From the NCBI GenBank assembly GCA_009760855.2, contig WPIO01000003.1:10360001-10424000 (forward strand): DNA of 64,000 nucleotides. Reading direction: 5' to 3'. This document shows positions 22,665-33,480 of this stretch, one piece after another. Within the stretch, counting starts at the first letter, position 1. The number at the start of each line of letters is the position of its first letter. The notes below the pieces were generated by a model, which had not been told where the DNA came from, made no database searches, and worked only from the letters and a program-made list of their open reading frames with translations. Made by a program: the position numbers and the translations under genes. Source of the stretch: Cristatella mucedo (lineage: Eukaryota; Bryozoa; Phylactolaemata; Cristatellidae).

Positions 22665-22750
22665 TCATAATAATAATAATAATGCACTTGATAAAGCGCC
22701 CTCAGAGAACTCAATCTCTCTCTAGGCGCTTTACATTTGATGCAAAGGGA
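22665..22750 (-). mobile_element. LINE-B solo tail
   Basis: Reverse complement gives a clean signature: GTAAAGCGCCTAGAGAGAG, ATTGAGTTCTCTGAGGGCGC, TTTATCAAGTGCATT and (ATT)n. Confidence 0.85.
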
Positions 22751-22855
22751 AATGCAATTGAATGGTGAATAATATCGTGCTTGATAAACAAACAAAATGA
22801 ATAACACGGTTCATTATACGGTCACACGTCAACAGACGTCATATGTTTATACAGA

Positions 22856-22924
<69 letters not shown>

Positions 22925-22925
22925 C
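22856..22925. repeat. (TA)n microsatellite
   Basis: About 70 bases of TA with one interruption. It abuts the putative terminal repeat of the Tc1-like element; such elements insert at TA dinucleotides. Confidence 0.9.
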
Positions 22926-23794
22926 AAACACTAGAGGCCATAAGATTTTCGCACCCACTTCAACTATTGTCACCAGGTCGATTATTACCGCAGGCAGTTT
23001 TAAAGTCTTCCCGTAGCCATCCAAACGAGTGAAATTGATTCCAAAGTAAAAGAAAAAAATAGTCCAGCACACAATTCTTTTAACAAGACAGCCGCAGCAT
23101 GGGCAGTAAAAACACTAAATGTAGTAGGATGTGGCCCCCTCCCCGATTAGCGACGACATCCGCTATTCGGGCTGGCATGGACTCGACGAGTTTCAGAGTT
23201 ACTTCGGATGGTACAGCATTCCAGACCGCATGCAGTTCGACCCATTATTCGGCCGGCAATCTTATGTTAGTGTCTCGAGCTCTCAGCCGATGCTGAACCT
23301 CGTCTCACAGATGTTCAATCGGGTTAAAGTCCGGGGTCCGACTCGGCCACTGAAACAGCCGTGTGAAATGAAGGGACCTGTTGAGAAACTGCAGCACAAC
23401 TTTAGAAGTATGTTTCAGATCGTTGTCCTGTTGATACATGAAACTAGTGCCCAGCAATCGCACTGCATTGGGCACAGCAACGTCGTCTAGGATTCGCAGG
23501 ATATCCGTCATTATTCATTATGCCCTAAATGCAGTGAAGGGCCCCTTCACCGCCTGCTGCGAAGCCTCTGAACACATCACTGATCCGGACCTGAACTTCA
23601 CTGTATGTTGCAAGCAGACATCTGCACATGCTTTGTCACACCTGCGTCGAGTGTAGGATCAAGGTTTGCAGCTGCCATACACGGCTTACTTACTTTCTTT
23701 GGTAAAGAATACTGGTGTCCAATCTTCGGCAGTCCACTGTCTACTCTGCCACGCCCATAGAAGATGTGCTTCTTTATGGATTTTCGTCAGTAGC

Positions 23795-23795
<1 letters not shown>
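22926..23795 (-). mobile_element. Tc1/mariner-like transposon, 5'-truncated
   Basis: Cut-and-paste DNA transposon. The minus-strand coding remnant covers the second half of a Tc1-type transposase. Downstream of it, CACTAGAGGCCATAAG and ATTTTCGCACCC at 22930-22960 look like one terminal inverted repeat abutting a TA tract. No partner repeat is found at the right end, where (TA) and (CA) microsatellites begin at 23797, so the 5' half is lost. Confidence 0.75.
23100..23790 (-). pseudogene. Tc1-like transposase remnant
   Basis: On the minus strand, in order: WTAEDWTPVFFTKESK (the first catalytic Asp, usual FSDES/FTDES, is Lys here), HTVKFRSGSVMC (usual TVKxGGGSVMVW), the second catalytic block YQQDNDLKHTSK, then WPSRTPDFNPIEHL with the third acidic site, and the C-terminal WNAVPSE and LVESMPARI. 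Stops separate these blocks, and the N-terminal DNA-binding domain is absent. It is inactive. Confidence 0.85.
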
Positions 23796-23796
<1 letters not shown>

Positions 23797-23838
<42 letters not shown>

Positions 23839-23868
23839 CCATACACACACACACACACACACACATAA

Positions 23869-23906
<38 letters not shown>

Positions 23907-23964
23907 ATGGTTATATATGAATAAGTACCTATATTTACAGTAAGCATTCTATAAATATAGGTAC
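23797..23964. repeat. Palindromic (TA)/(CA)/(TG) microsatellite
   Basis: (TA)n, then ATAACCATA and (CA)n, a short TA spacer, (TG)n and TATGGTTAT: the two halves are reverse complements and can form a long hairpin. Just after it are 13-base inverted arms GTACCTATATTTA (925-937) and TAAATATAGGTAC (952-964), counted in the 23 kb block. Confidence 0.85.
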
Positions 23965-26302
23965 CTAAATTTATAATATGCATACTATAAACCTTTCTAT
24001 ACAGTTTATACATATACATGAGCTTACTGCGCGTGGACTCGCTTCGCCGAGTCATGGCAGAAATACAATACTGTACGTTAATTTACACGTCTGTGACACG
24101 TTACTCACGGAAGTATTGGTCGCTCGCTGCCATCTTGCCGCGTGACGGACGGACTTCCTCGCTTTAATTAGTAGGAATACCGTATGCTGGCATGTAAAGG
24201 TATAAATAGGCATTTATTTCATGACAGGTTAGTTTAGTAGCGCGCCATCTTATTCATCACCCTTTGAACGTTACTCAGCTACCGTTTCTTGGAAGAAAAG
24301 AACCAGTATTTCTGTAAATCCCAAAAATACTGAACACAAACAAGGCATTCAATATATAAGTCAGCTAATTCGACAGAATTGGGTGCGCGATCGTCTTGAA
24401 GTGTGTAAAATGTTGGTGTGAAATATATTTAGGTGAATAGCAGTCAATCAATCGGAGATATTTCAAGGAATCAATTCTTCCAAGTTACTCAGAAGTGACC
24501 AAATTGTGGTGGGACCACATATTCTGCTTCGTAAGCGGCGACTCGGCAGCTGCGGACGGGCCAGACGGCGGGCTTGGCTTCCGGGTAGAGTTCACTGGCA
24601 ACGAAGGCGCAAGCTTGCCCTTGCCCGCTAAATGGACGTTAAACGTACGCTGCCGGTGGTATCAAGTGCTTTCACCGGATAGTTGGATCGATGCCACTCG
24701 GATGACGTCTAGCTGCCCGCTGGCCGAGCCTGCAACGAACGCAGCGGCTAAGTCGCACTGCGTACTGTTAAGAGCTTCCTTCTATATTCAAGGTCGGCAC
24801 TCCTCGAACGCCTCGAACGCCGAGAGACGCGCCGGCCGGCGCACCGCCGCACCGGCTCAGATTACGGCAACCGAATCCTCACCGCCCCGCTCAACTCCGC
24901 CCGGCCCCGCCACCCGGACGCCTGACGTCGAATAGTACGAGCGATCTCTCCGGAAGGAGCTCGGCTGGTGGTTGTGCAACTGTGCACCGCCGAGGGCACC
25001 TGCAAGTGGGAGGCTAGCCTAGCAGTATCTGCGGCTTCTCAGGCCCGGTAGCGCCACGTGGCGGCTTCGCGATAGAGCTGCACACGGCCGGCGCAGCCAT
25101 AAGGCAGGAAACTTTCGTTCGAAGCACTTTCACTCGATCTCAGGCTGCCGATATCGTCTGCAGCATAATTAAGTGCATTGGTAGTTAAAAAAAATTACTG
25201 AGAAAATGTTAAGGTTTCTCAAGGATACCATTTTTGTGCCATCAGCTTAAGCCTGGTCTGAAGTGGAATTCCCGCTTGTCGATGCTGTTGACGGTTTTTC
25301 TCGTCACTACTTTTTTTATTTTACTTCTCTGCAGCATTATGCCTTGACGAGCAGGTCGGATTGCTCCCCAAGTGTAGCAATTGATCAGTAAATAAGAGCA
25401 AGCAAGTAGTCCATATCAATCCGTACTTGGGGTTTCCTTACCTCACCACAGGATAAAGATGAAGCAGGTACAACTTTTTCCGAGGAAATACTTCTGAAGA
25501 ATTTTTCGTCCAGTAAGTCTCATGCGGCAACAACAAATATCGATTCTCGTGAATGTGATAGCGATGAATTCGCTCATACTTTCAGCGATGGCATTTCAAT
25601 TGTAATTGAACTTTGTTGAGCCGCCGTTGTGCTAGTATTCCGCACTGGATGCTCTACTGCAGCTCGGCCTTCGCGCACTTTTCTAAAACGAGTGAAGCTG
25701 TCTGTCATTGGCTTCACTGTGCAACCTGGACGCAATTTCTTCCCTTTAAGTACTTAAGGATATCCAATGACTGCAGGCATTGGCTCAGCCTTCAATGCCT
25801 GCAAGTGGGTTACTGACAAGCAAGCGTGCCCACATTCGATCGTAAGAGACGTTATGCGCCTGTGAAGCGAGAGAAAAATGTAAGGCCTTGCACAATGTCT
25901 TCCATAGCTCGCTCGCACTCTTGACTGCCGATCTGTGCTGCTTTGGATTAGCTCATTTCATCACTTCGCCGATTCAAAACGAGTAACACGCTCGAACAGT
26001 CTCGCATGTCAGCGTGCTGCCTGCTGTTAAATACTGTGCTGTATGCTTCGTCTAATGGTCGGATGGTCGAACGGACTTCGCGGGACTGTGCGCTGCTGCT
26101 GTTGCTGTCGCTGTCCATTTAAGGTGGCCACTAACGCTAGTGAGCATCATTGAAAAAGGGATATAGATGTAAGTCTCGAAAGTTGTGTACGTTACGCACG
26201 AGAAACAGTAAAATATCTTGTCTCTATCACTCTACTGCTGATAAATCCTGCGGTGTGTGCTTAGATATGCGGGTACATATGTCATCGATTAATCCGTTGA
26301 TG
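23965..26302. other. No assignable gene
   Basis: AT-rich to 24.5 kb, then CpG-rich to 25.1 kb, then mixed. The forward frame 24495-24935 (146 codons) is open but has no recognisable motif and no conserved copy here; it is left as an unproven ORF. Confidence 0.5.
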
Positions 26303-26438
26303 CCTCAGCTACTATCAAAATTTGACCTCAGCTACTATCGAAATTTGACCTCAGCTACTATCGAAATTTGACCTCCGCTACTATCGAAATTTGACCTCAG
26401 CTACTATCAAAATTTGACATCAGTACTATCGAAATTTA
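26303..26438 (+). repeat. 23-bp minisatellite, about 6 units
   Basis: Unit CCTCAGCTACTATC followed by RAAATTTGA repeats six times head to tail, with a few substitutions and one deletion in the last unit. It contains no coding signal. Confidence 0.92.
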
Positions 26439-26740
26439 CTTATCGACTAACTAACGATGAAGGTAGCACTAATTTTGGAGAGGATGTTAGTTAGGTACAG
26501 ACTCTAGATTCGAGCTCACTGAAGATAGATAAAGAAACCTTCTTTCAGTGCAGCAGAAATTAGGTGGAAAGCGCATTCACTCTATGCAAGTTCCAGCCGT
26601 GTTTGGTATTGTCATGATAGCTTCGGCGTTAAACTACTTACTGCCCTCATCTTGAGGTGCTGGACTTAACAAAAAAATAATGCCTAGTGGATAGCATCGC
26701 TGCACATTGAGGGTCCGGTTTTTTATCCAGCTGATTATAA
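26439..26740. other. No gene recognised
   Basis: AT-leaning spacer between the minisatellite and a LINE-B copy. Confidence 0.5.
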
Positions 26741-27245
26741 CAATAATAATAACAATAATAATACGTCTGTATAGCACCGTTGGAGAACTTGATATCTTTC
26801 TAGGCGCTTTACGTATGTTGTAACAGAAGAATGATCATTTGGTCAGTAATGGCATGCACAATGTCAACAAGGAAAACACTGTTAGAGGTGCCATGCACAG
26901 GGTCAGCATGCAAACATGCTTAGTGGCAGCATGCACAGTGTCAGGAGGCACAAACACACACAGAAGAAATCACAAGGACCCACTAAATGCTGTGCAAATA
27001 GGTGCATTTTTAGCTTTCCTTTTTAAATGTCAAAGCAGGGGATATCGTGACGCTAAGCTGAAGTGAGTTCCAGGCTTTGGAAGCATACGAGCTGAAGGCA
27101 CGATCTCCAAAGAATTTGGGGTACGTACGAGGTGTAGGTAAAAGGTTTGATTCAGAACAGCGATAGGACTTTGCTTCTGTCCATCGGAACCAATTACAGT
27201 GGGGCAATGCAGCGTGCCTGAGTGGTATTAAAAGCCTAAAACGTA
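26741..27245 (-). pseudogene. LINE-B C-terminus with 3' tail, remnant 4
   Basis: Minus strand: LLPTPRTYPKFFGDRAFSSY, then ASKAWNSLQLS and PALTFKKES, a CR1/L2-type ORF2 C-terminus. About 200 bases later comes the LINE-B 3' signature (GTAAAGCGCCTAGAAAGAT-like word) and an ATT-type repeat. This copy links the C-terminal protein to the (ATT)n tail and so defines the family. Confidence 0.8.
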
Positions 27246-28726
27246 AAGACGTGGCTGGAATTTATAGACGCCAGACGGTTTCTTTTTCGTATTGTCTAGA
27301 ACATGAATAGCATGTGACTGGTTTCCACGAATGAGAAGATACTAGATGCAAATTGAGCGAGGATCAAAAGGCAAAAGTCAACGCTGCTTCTGATGGGTGC
27401 ATTAGTGGTAGGCAGTGCTCGCTTCCAACGACACCTCTCACAGGTCCAGTGGACCATGGTAATGAATGCAACATCATTGATCCAGCAGTACCTTTGAAAG
27501 CGCAGCACGGGTGCGACGACTAAGGTTAGCATGCAAAGTACCGCTGCCAAGGTGCACCGCTGCCTCTGGCGGCACTTGGGGCCGGGTTATGTGAAAGTGA
27601 AATATTTCCATCTGTGAGTCAGCGGCCTCATACAGCCACTGTACTAGGCTGTTGTTTTGTTGCTTTGGTGAATTTTTAGGAGCCTTTGGAAGTCTGAGCG
27701 GCTTTAGCTCAATGCAAGCGCGAAGGAGCCGAAATGTGCAGCTGAAGTAGGTCAGCTGCCTAGAAAGCAAATAGCAGCAAAGTAGCACGAGGCAACATAA
27801 AAAATCGCATGCAAATGACCGCGTCGGCAGCAGAAGCTAGATAAGTAGGAATAAGGTCTGCTGCATTTCGAAGGAGCCGTAGGCCCGAGTTCCTATCGCC
27901 TATAACGGCAAGCTAATCAAGGGCGGTCATTTTGAGCAGTCATTAAGCGAAAGTATTTTCCGACCACTCGTTCAGAGCCTCGGGCGGAGCTGAGAGCATG
28001 AATGTACTGACATGGCAGCTGCAGCTCCACAACTAGTCTGCAACTGAGCAATGAGGAGCTGAGAGCATGGAGAGACATGGCTGCTGCAGCTAATTAGTGA
28101 GGAACAGAGAGCCGATAATTAGTGAGAAGAAACGAAGACGGGGAAGCGGCTTCTGCAGTAGTTCGCTAAGAGAGTTAGGAGCTGGGAACATGAAGACTAA
28201 GACGTGGCTGCTGCAGCAGCTCAACTACGCAGCTAGGAGCTGAGATGTATTTTGAAGGCCGCACCGAGAGTTTGACTTCATTTGCTGTTGGACTGTTTCT
28301 AAACGGAGCTTATAGGGATGGATGGAACTTTTTACATTACTTACATAGTGCGACCAATCGGCCATCGCGTAAGGTAATCGCTGTAGAGATTCGATGCTTT
28401 TGTTTGGCAGCACTGAAACAATCGAACTGCGATCGTCCAACCTTTGCACAGCGGAGCTGGCACGCTCGTTATCCGGGCCCTGCAGGTGACGATGTCCGTG
28501 ACCGAGGGACTTCGGTCTTGGCCGGGGCCAATTACCGGTCGGAATGGAGCGGTTGCTGTGCCGTCTTGGGCGCGTCAAAGTCCCGGGCCGCCTCGCTTCA
28601 AGGACGGTGCTCATTCCTTTGCCAAAAGAAAACGAGGCGAAAGCCCCTCCGGGCTAGACATGTTCGGCGGCGCGAACACTAACCGAACGCGGCCGGTTGC
28701 TCAGCGGCTGGCTGCTTAGTGTTGGT
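27246..28726. other. Minisatellite-like block, otherwise no gene
   Basis: From about 27985 to 28245 a loose tandem repeat has units beginning GGAGCTGAGAGCATG and containing CATGGCTGCTGCAGCT, with unit lengths of about 45-75 bases. 28250-28700 is open on both strands without known motifs. Confidence 0.55.
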
Positions 28727-28913
28727 GAGCCGTGATGGCACACTAGGTAAGGCGGTTGCTTTCATGACCTCGGTCCCGAGGTCGTGGGTTCGATTCCTAT
28801 GATGAGCGATCCTTTATCGCCACTGCAAGCGGTGGTGATAGCCGTAAAGGCTCTTCTGTCGCTATAAAAAAGAGGCTGTTTAAACAGCTAGGATTTATAT
28901 TTATTAATTTTAT
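28727..28913 (+). mobile_element. SINE-A, copy 3
   Basis: AGCCGTGATGGCACACTAGG head, B box GGTTCGATTCC at 28788-28798, and body through CAGCTAGGATTTATATTTATT. Complete at both ends, and close to what the other copies suggest as a consensus. Confidence 0.88.
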
Positions 28914-29202
28914 TTGTCGCTACTTTGCCTCTCGCTGGTTGCACGCTGGTTGCTAAGTTACTTCTGCAAAGTCCCGCTGCGAAGGTGCACAGCCATACCC
29001 ACACGAATAGGCTGACCTTGCGAATAAACTTTGCCGTAACCGCACAAATGCCTTCGCTCCTACGCAGACGTGACGCACGAATACAACCATACCTCTGTTT
29101 TGATCCCACCCGTCCCTCGAGCATGTGAAACTCTCACAACGCCCTTGCTGCATGCATGTATCGCTGACATCGGTAGACGGATGGGAGCACAAATTTATTT
29201 CT

Positions 29203-30165
29203 CAAATTGAATGACTATAAAACCAACTTAATAATTATGGGCAAACCTAGTGCGACTCATAAATTGAAAAGCTTAACGCTCAAAATCGGCTCTGCCAGCA
29301 TATCTGATTCAGCATCTGCACGATATCTAAGTGTCCTGTTCCAAACGACCTATCACCAAACGGTCACATTAGCTCCACGGTCAGGTCTGCCTACTTTCTA
29401 CTGCGTAAAAGTGCTAAAATTTGGGTCTGCTTAAATAGGGTTACTAAATCCAAATTGGTCCATGCATTTGAGACATCAAGTTAAAAACTACCGCAACTCA
29501 CTGTTTACTGGTCTACCGGCCTGTGTAATCAGGTGCTTACAGTTGGTGCAAAACTGCGCATCGAGGCTTGTCTATCGCGAGGGTCACAGTTGCCACATCT
29601 CACCACTTCTCACCGGCCCACATCGGCTCCCCATCCAGCAGTGTATCGACTTGACGGTTTTGTCACTCACTTTTAGGTCCCTTGATTCTCTGGCTCCAGC
29701 CTAACCAATCATAACTACTTCCCCCATAGGCTAGGCATCGCACCACCCAATTGTTTTAACTCAAATCGTTTAGCTATGCCTCGAACTAACCTAAAATCCT
29801 TCGGGAACCGCGTTTTTTGTTTGCATGTGCCCAAGGCCTGGAATTCAGACCTCATTTACGTCGCGACACTCCCTGATTTGACCTTTAAAGAGAAGCTAAA
29901 ATGTACACGTTTCTCATAGCATTTAATGGGTCCTCGGGATTCGTATATTGTGTGCTTATGAGTGCTAAAACTGTGCATGTTACCACTAATCAGATTTAAG
30001 TGTTGACACTGTGTATTTTACGCCTAACCAGATTAAGCTTGTTAAAATCGTTCATGTTACCGCTGACCATTTAGTACTGCTTTCTTTGCAGCTCATGTAA
30101 AGTGCTAGAAAGAGATCAAGTTATCTGAGTTGTCTATAAAAATGTATCACTATTATTATTAAACC
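29203..30165 (+). pseudogene. LINE-B reverse transcriptase C-terminus with 3' tail, remnant 5
   Basis: Forward frames read LNDYKTNLIIMGKPSATHKL, SARYLSVLF, NSLFTGLPACVIRCLQLVQN, RLVYREGHSCHISPLLTG, and after a shift RTNLKSFGNRVF and PDLTFKEKLK. The 3' end at about 30095-30165 has TGTAAAGTGCTAGAAAGAG and a short ATT repeat. Several frameshifts. It is the clearest LINE-B copy. Confidence 0.85.
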
Positions 30166-31919
30166 GCAATACTTCGCACCAAACATGACCTTTCGAGTGT
30201 AATAGGAGGGCAGAGTGAAAGCGAAAGTAATTTACACTCAGTACCCGACAATTGCACATTGTCGTCACGTGGTTCTCGTCAGAGCCCGGCAACTGCGGCC
30301 GTCACTTGTCCATTGGGCCGCGCCGGGTGAGATGGCAGTGATGTGATGCAATCCTAAAGCCTGAAATTGAAACGCAGCAGCAAAACCCGGCGGAACTGCT
30401 CGGCGATGTGCCTTGCGTGCTCCACGTCGGGCTGCCTTTGTGCCGCCGTCGGCGAGCTGGCATCCGTGCGCCTGCGCTGCCAAGGCTTTCCCGGCTTCCT
30501 GCGTCGTGCGTCTGCTTCGAGCCGCTCGGTTTGCTACTCAAATGCTGTGGAGAGCGCCTCGCGAGCTGCTTTGTGGTGCGAGCCTGCGCTAGCGGGCCTG
30601 GGCGAGCCCTGGGCGAACAGCGATTGTTCGTTGCTCGCCATTTTGCCGTCGATTTTGGCAAATCGCGCAGCAGCTACCTGATAGCCTGAGCACCCGGCAG
30701 CCTGGAGTATGGAGTCAGCCAGCTAGCGGTGGCGTTCACGGGGGGGGGGGGGGGGGGCGGGGCGGGCAGGCTTCGAAACGCTGTGGGTGGCAGCTGGCGT
30801 CCGTCCTTGCCTACAGGCGCACGAGTCGAGCTGCTGATCGAAGCGGTATTAGAGTGCGACGGCGGCTTCGCTCTGACGATTGAGCCGACTGAGAAGGGAA
30901 CCCCGCTGACCCAGCAATTTCGGGCCATGTGACCTGCGACTGGCGCTGGTACCGCACTCTCGCTCGGCGAGTCGTCGCTAGCGCGCTGCGCTCTCTCGTT
31001 TGCATTGGCTTTCGGAGCGGTGCAGACTTCAGCATCGCTCCGTTGCTGCTTGCGCTGCTTGCGTCTCGTCGTACAGCGGAAGTCGATAGAAGATGGCTGT
31101 AGTCCGGCCGTAGAAGCTGCCAAAGAGGGCAGTCCACGTCGAATGGGCTGCCAGAGTAGCCGATACAGGTTGCGACAAAACAAAAGCCTCATAAGGCACG
31201 GCAAAATCGGCTGCTAGATACGGGACCGTCTGATATTTATCGCCGACTACTGTTCGTAATTTCAAAATACGAAGCGACCGGAGGCTGTCTGATGCGGTCT
31301 AGATTACTGCTACCATTGCAGAGCCAAGCTTAAAACCCCGAAGAGCATTCAGAAAATTATGCGCTTTGATGTATGGACAAGCATTCTAACGCGAACGCGC
31401 TCTCACGCCCGAACGAACGCGCGCCCACGAACGCATGCACACACTAGATGCGCTCGCTTGAACTTACGTAAGCACAGGATAAATGTGTAATAAGCTCAGT
31501 ACAAGGTACATTGGTCTACATTCACTGGTTTTTGAACAGTTAGCTGTGTCGGCGTCTGCACGCTTGAGCCAGAGAGCGCACGAGCGTTCTCTGGTGCTCG
31601 CTCACGTGCGTTTCACACAAGCAAAAGCGCGGCGAGCTCCGTGGAGACAAAGCGACAGACCGTTAGGCTGTTCCTGCCTTCAGTGGCCTCGTACTTGGGT
31701 TTAGCACATCGTGGGGGGGCGGTGCATCGAAGGAATTGAAGCAGTTTCAGAGCAATAGTGACTGACGAACTCGCACAGCGACGATCCGTTGACGTACTAA
31801 TTGAGCAACGATGTCGGCTGCCTCAGGCAGAGCTTCGGGTAAAGGCAAAGTCTAGCGGGAGGCAAAGGAAGCGCGTCCTTTTTGAGCTCCTCGTCTCGCT
31901 TACGCACGAGGAGGACGTA

Positions 31920-31920
<1 letters not shown>
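30166..31920. other. GC-rich block with G18 run, no assignable gene
   Basis: 30300-31200 is GC-rich and open on both strands, including a 176-codon minus frame with a proline run encoded by the G tract at 30740-30757. No family is recognised. 31375-31640 has CG-rich short repeats. I do not call a gene. Confidence 0.45.
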
Positions 31921-31980
<60 letters not shown>

Positions 31981-32042
31981 TACACATATAATACATATAT
32001 ATATATATGTGTGTGCGTGCGTGCGTGCGTGTGTGTGTGTGC

Positions 32043-32115
<73 letters not shown>
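31921..32115. repeat. Compound microsatellite (TA)(GT)(GA)
   Basis: (TA)n with interruptions, then TGTGCGTGCG-type (GT)n, then about 70 bases of (GA)n. No gene. Confidence 0.95.
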
Positions 32116-32117
<2 letters not shown>

Positions 32118-33480
32118 TCGCCGCGTCAACTGCGTCCCTAATGGCCGCTGGCCGCTGGCTCTATTGGGCAAAAATACATATTCGCGTACTTGTTGCAGAC
32201 GTGAATAATTTTCCGGAGCGGTTGCAGCGGGAGATCGCGTAGCAGCGCTCTCTTACCGCCACGTCAAGTGCGAGCACAAGAACCAGGTGGCGGAGGCACT
32301 TGGTGGCAGGTGCACGGGGAAGCATCCGGGCTGGTTTGAGTGGTTAGAGTCCCATACGTACAATCGCTTGCATTCGCAGGAGCTCTAAAGCCAATCGCTC
32401 ATTCGTCTGTTTCTGAAAAAGAATCTGGCAGTCGCATTAGAGCATCCTCCTCGCAGGTTGATGGCGTCTGAGCGACCGTGACGTCCGAGCTCAGCTGGCG
32501 ACTCAAGCGAGAACAATGAATCCTCCCGGTCCGCTTGTTGAAAGCAAAGCTATCAGTCGTCCTGATGATGTTACCATGCACATTTAGTCCGCAAATGGAC
32601 AAGTTACTGAGCAACCCTCCCGTATCTCCGTATCTGATACATGTGGGCAGAGGCAGAGCCAGTTATTACATCGGGGGGGGGGAAGACCAGCAAGATTTTT
32701 ATGTAGGGCTAAGATCCCACAAGACTTTCGTAAGGGGTGCACACTCTCGAGAAGTGAACAATTATAACGCACAATCGTTTGCTGTTTATACGACACGAGC
32801 TCGGCGGTTGCTCGTCTAGTAGAAGTAGGACACGATTTCGTCATTGTGCGGTCGGGAGGCGTAAGAATAGGGTGCTGACCAGGTCGCTTCCCTGCTACGG
32901 CGGGGGGGGGGTAGGCAAATGAACAGCCGCCTCTGGCTCCGTCACGGCTCGTGAGAGCGCCTTCTCGGGTTAAGAGCGTACAAGTAAGAGCGAGAGACGT
33001 AGCAAATATTACGCTTGAAAGTGCTCGCCAAGCATGACTCTGACTGCGTTCTGCCTGTGCAATGAGTTTCAGTGGATGTAGAAGTTGAAGTAGCTGTCAA
33101 AAGTACTAGTAGGGGCACGCCAGTCAGAGTAGCGAATAGGCAATCGACGATTACACATTTCAGCGCTCCGTGGATGTAGTCTCAGTTCACGTAGACATCT
33201 GTAAGACCCCGATTTAAGCTCGCACAGGTGTTAGATAAGGGTTAGAGCGGCGGAAGCGGCAAGCTTCCACACGGTCGCGTTTCTGCCCGAAATGAACGTT
33301 GGGGGGGGGGGCAACCAACTGTCCATTAAGCACCCGACTGATTTGCTTACTCCGATACGCTCGCACGCGCGTGCATTCACGTGTGCGAACGAGTTGATAA
33401 TGCGGAGCAAACATGGCACGCTCGGGCGTGCAGCAGCAACGTGCGAGCGAACGCGACTTAAGCGTAGCCACCTGTAGTCG
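32116..33480. other. No gene recognised; three G runs
   Basis: G runs of 10-11 bases at 32673-32682, 32902-32911 and 33301-33311. Otherwise mixed sequence without recognisable content. Confidence 0.5.

Noticed and set aside
26303-26438. CRISPR array
   Set aside because: The 23-base units are contiguous without spacers, and the setting is eukaryotic; it is a minisatellite.
30674-31204. 176-codon minus-strand frame
   Set aside because: Its proline run is the translated G18 tract; no family resemblance, and the plus strand is open as well.
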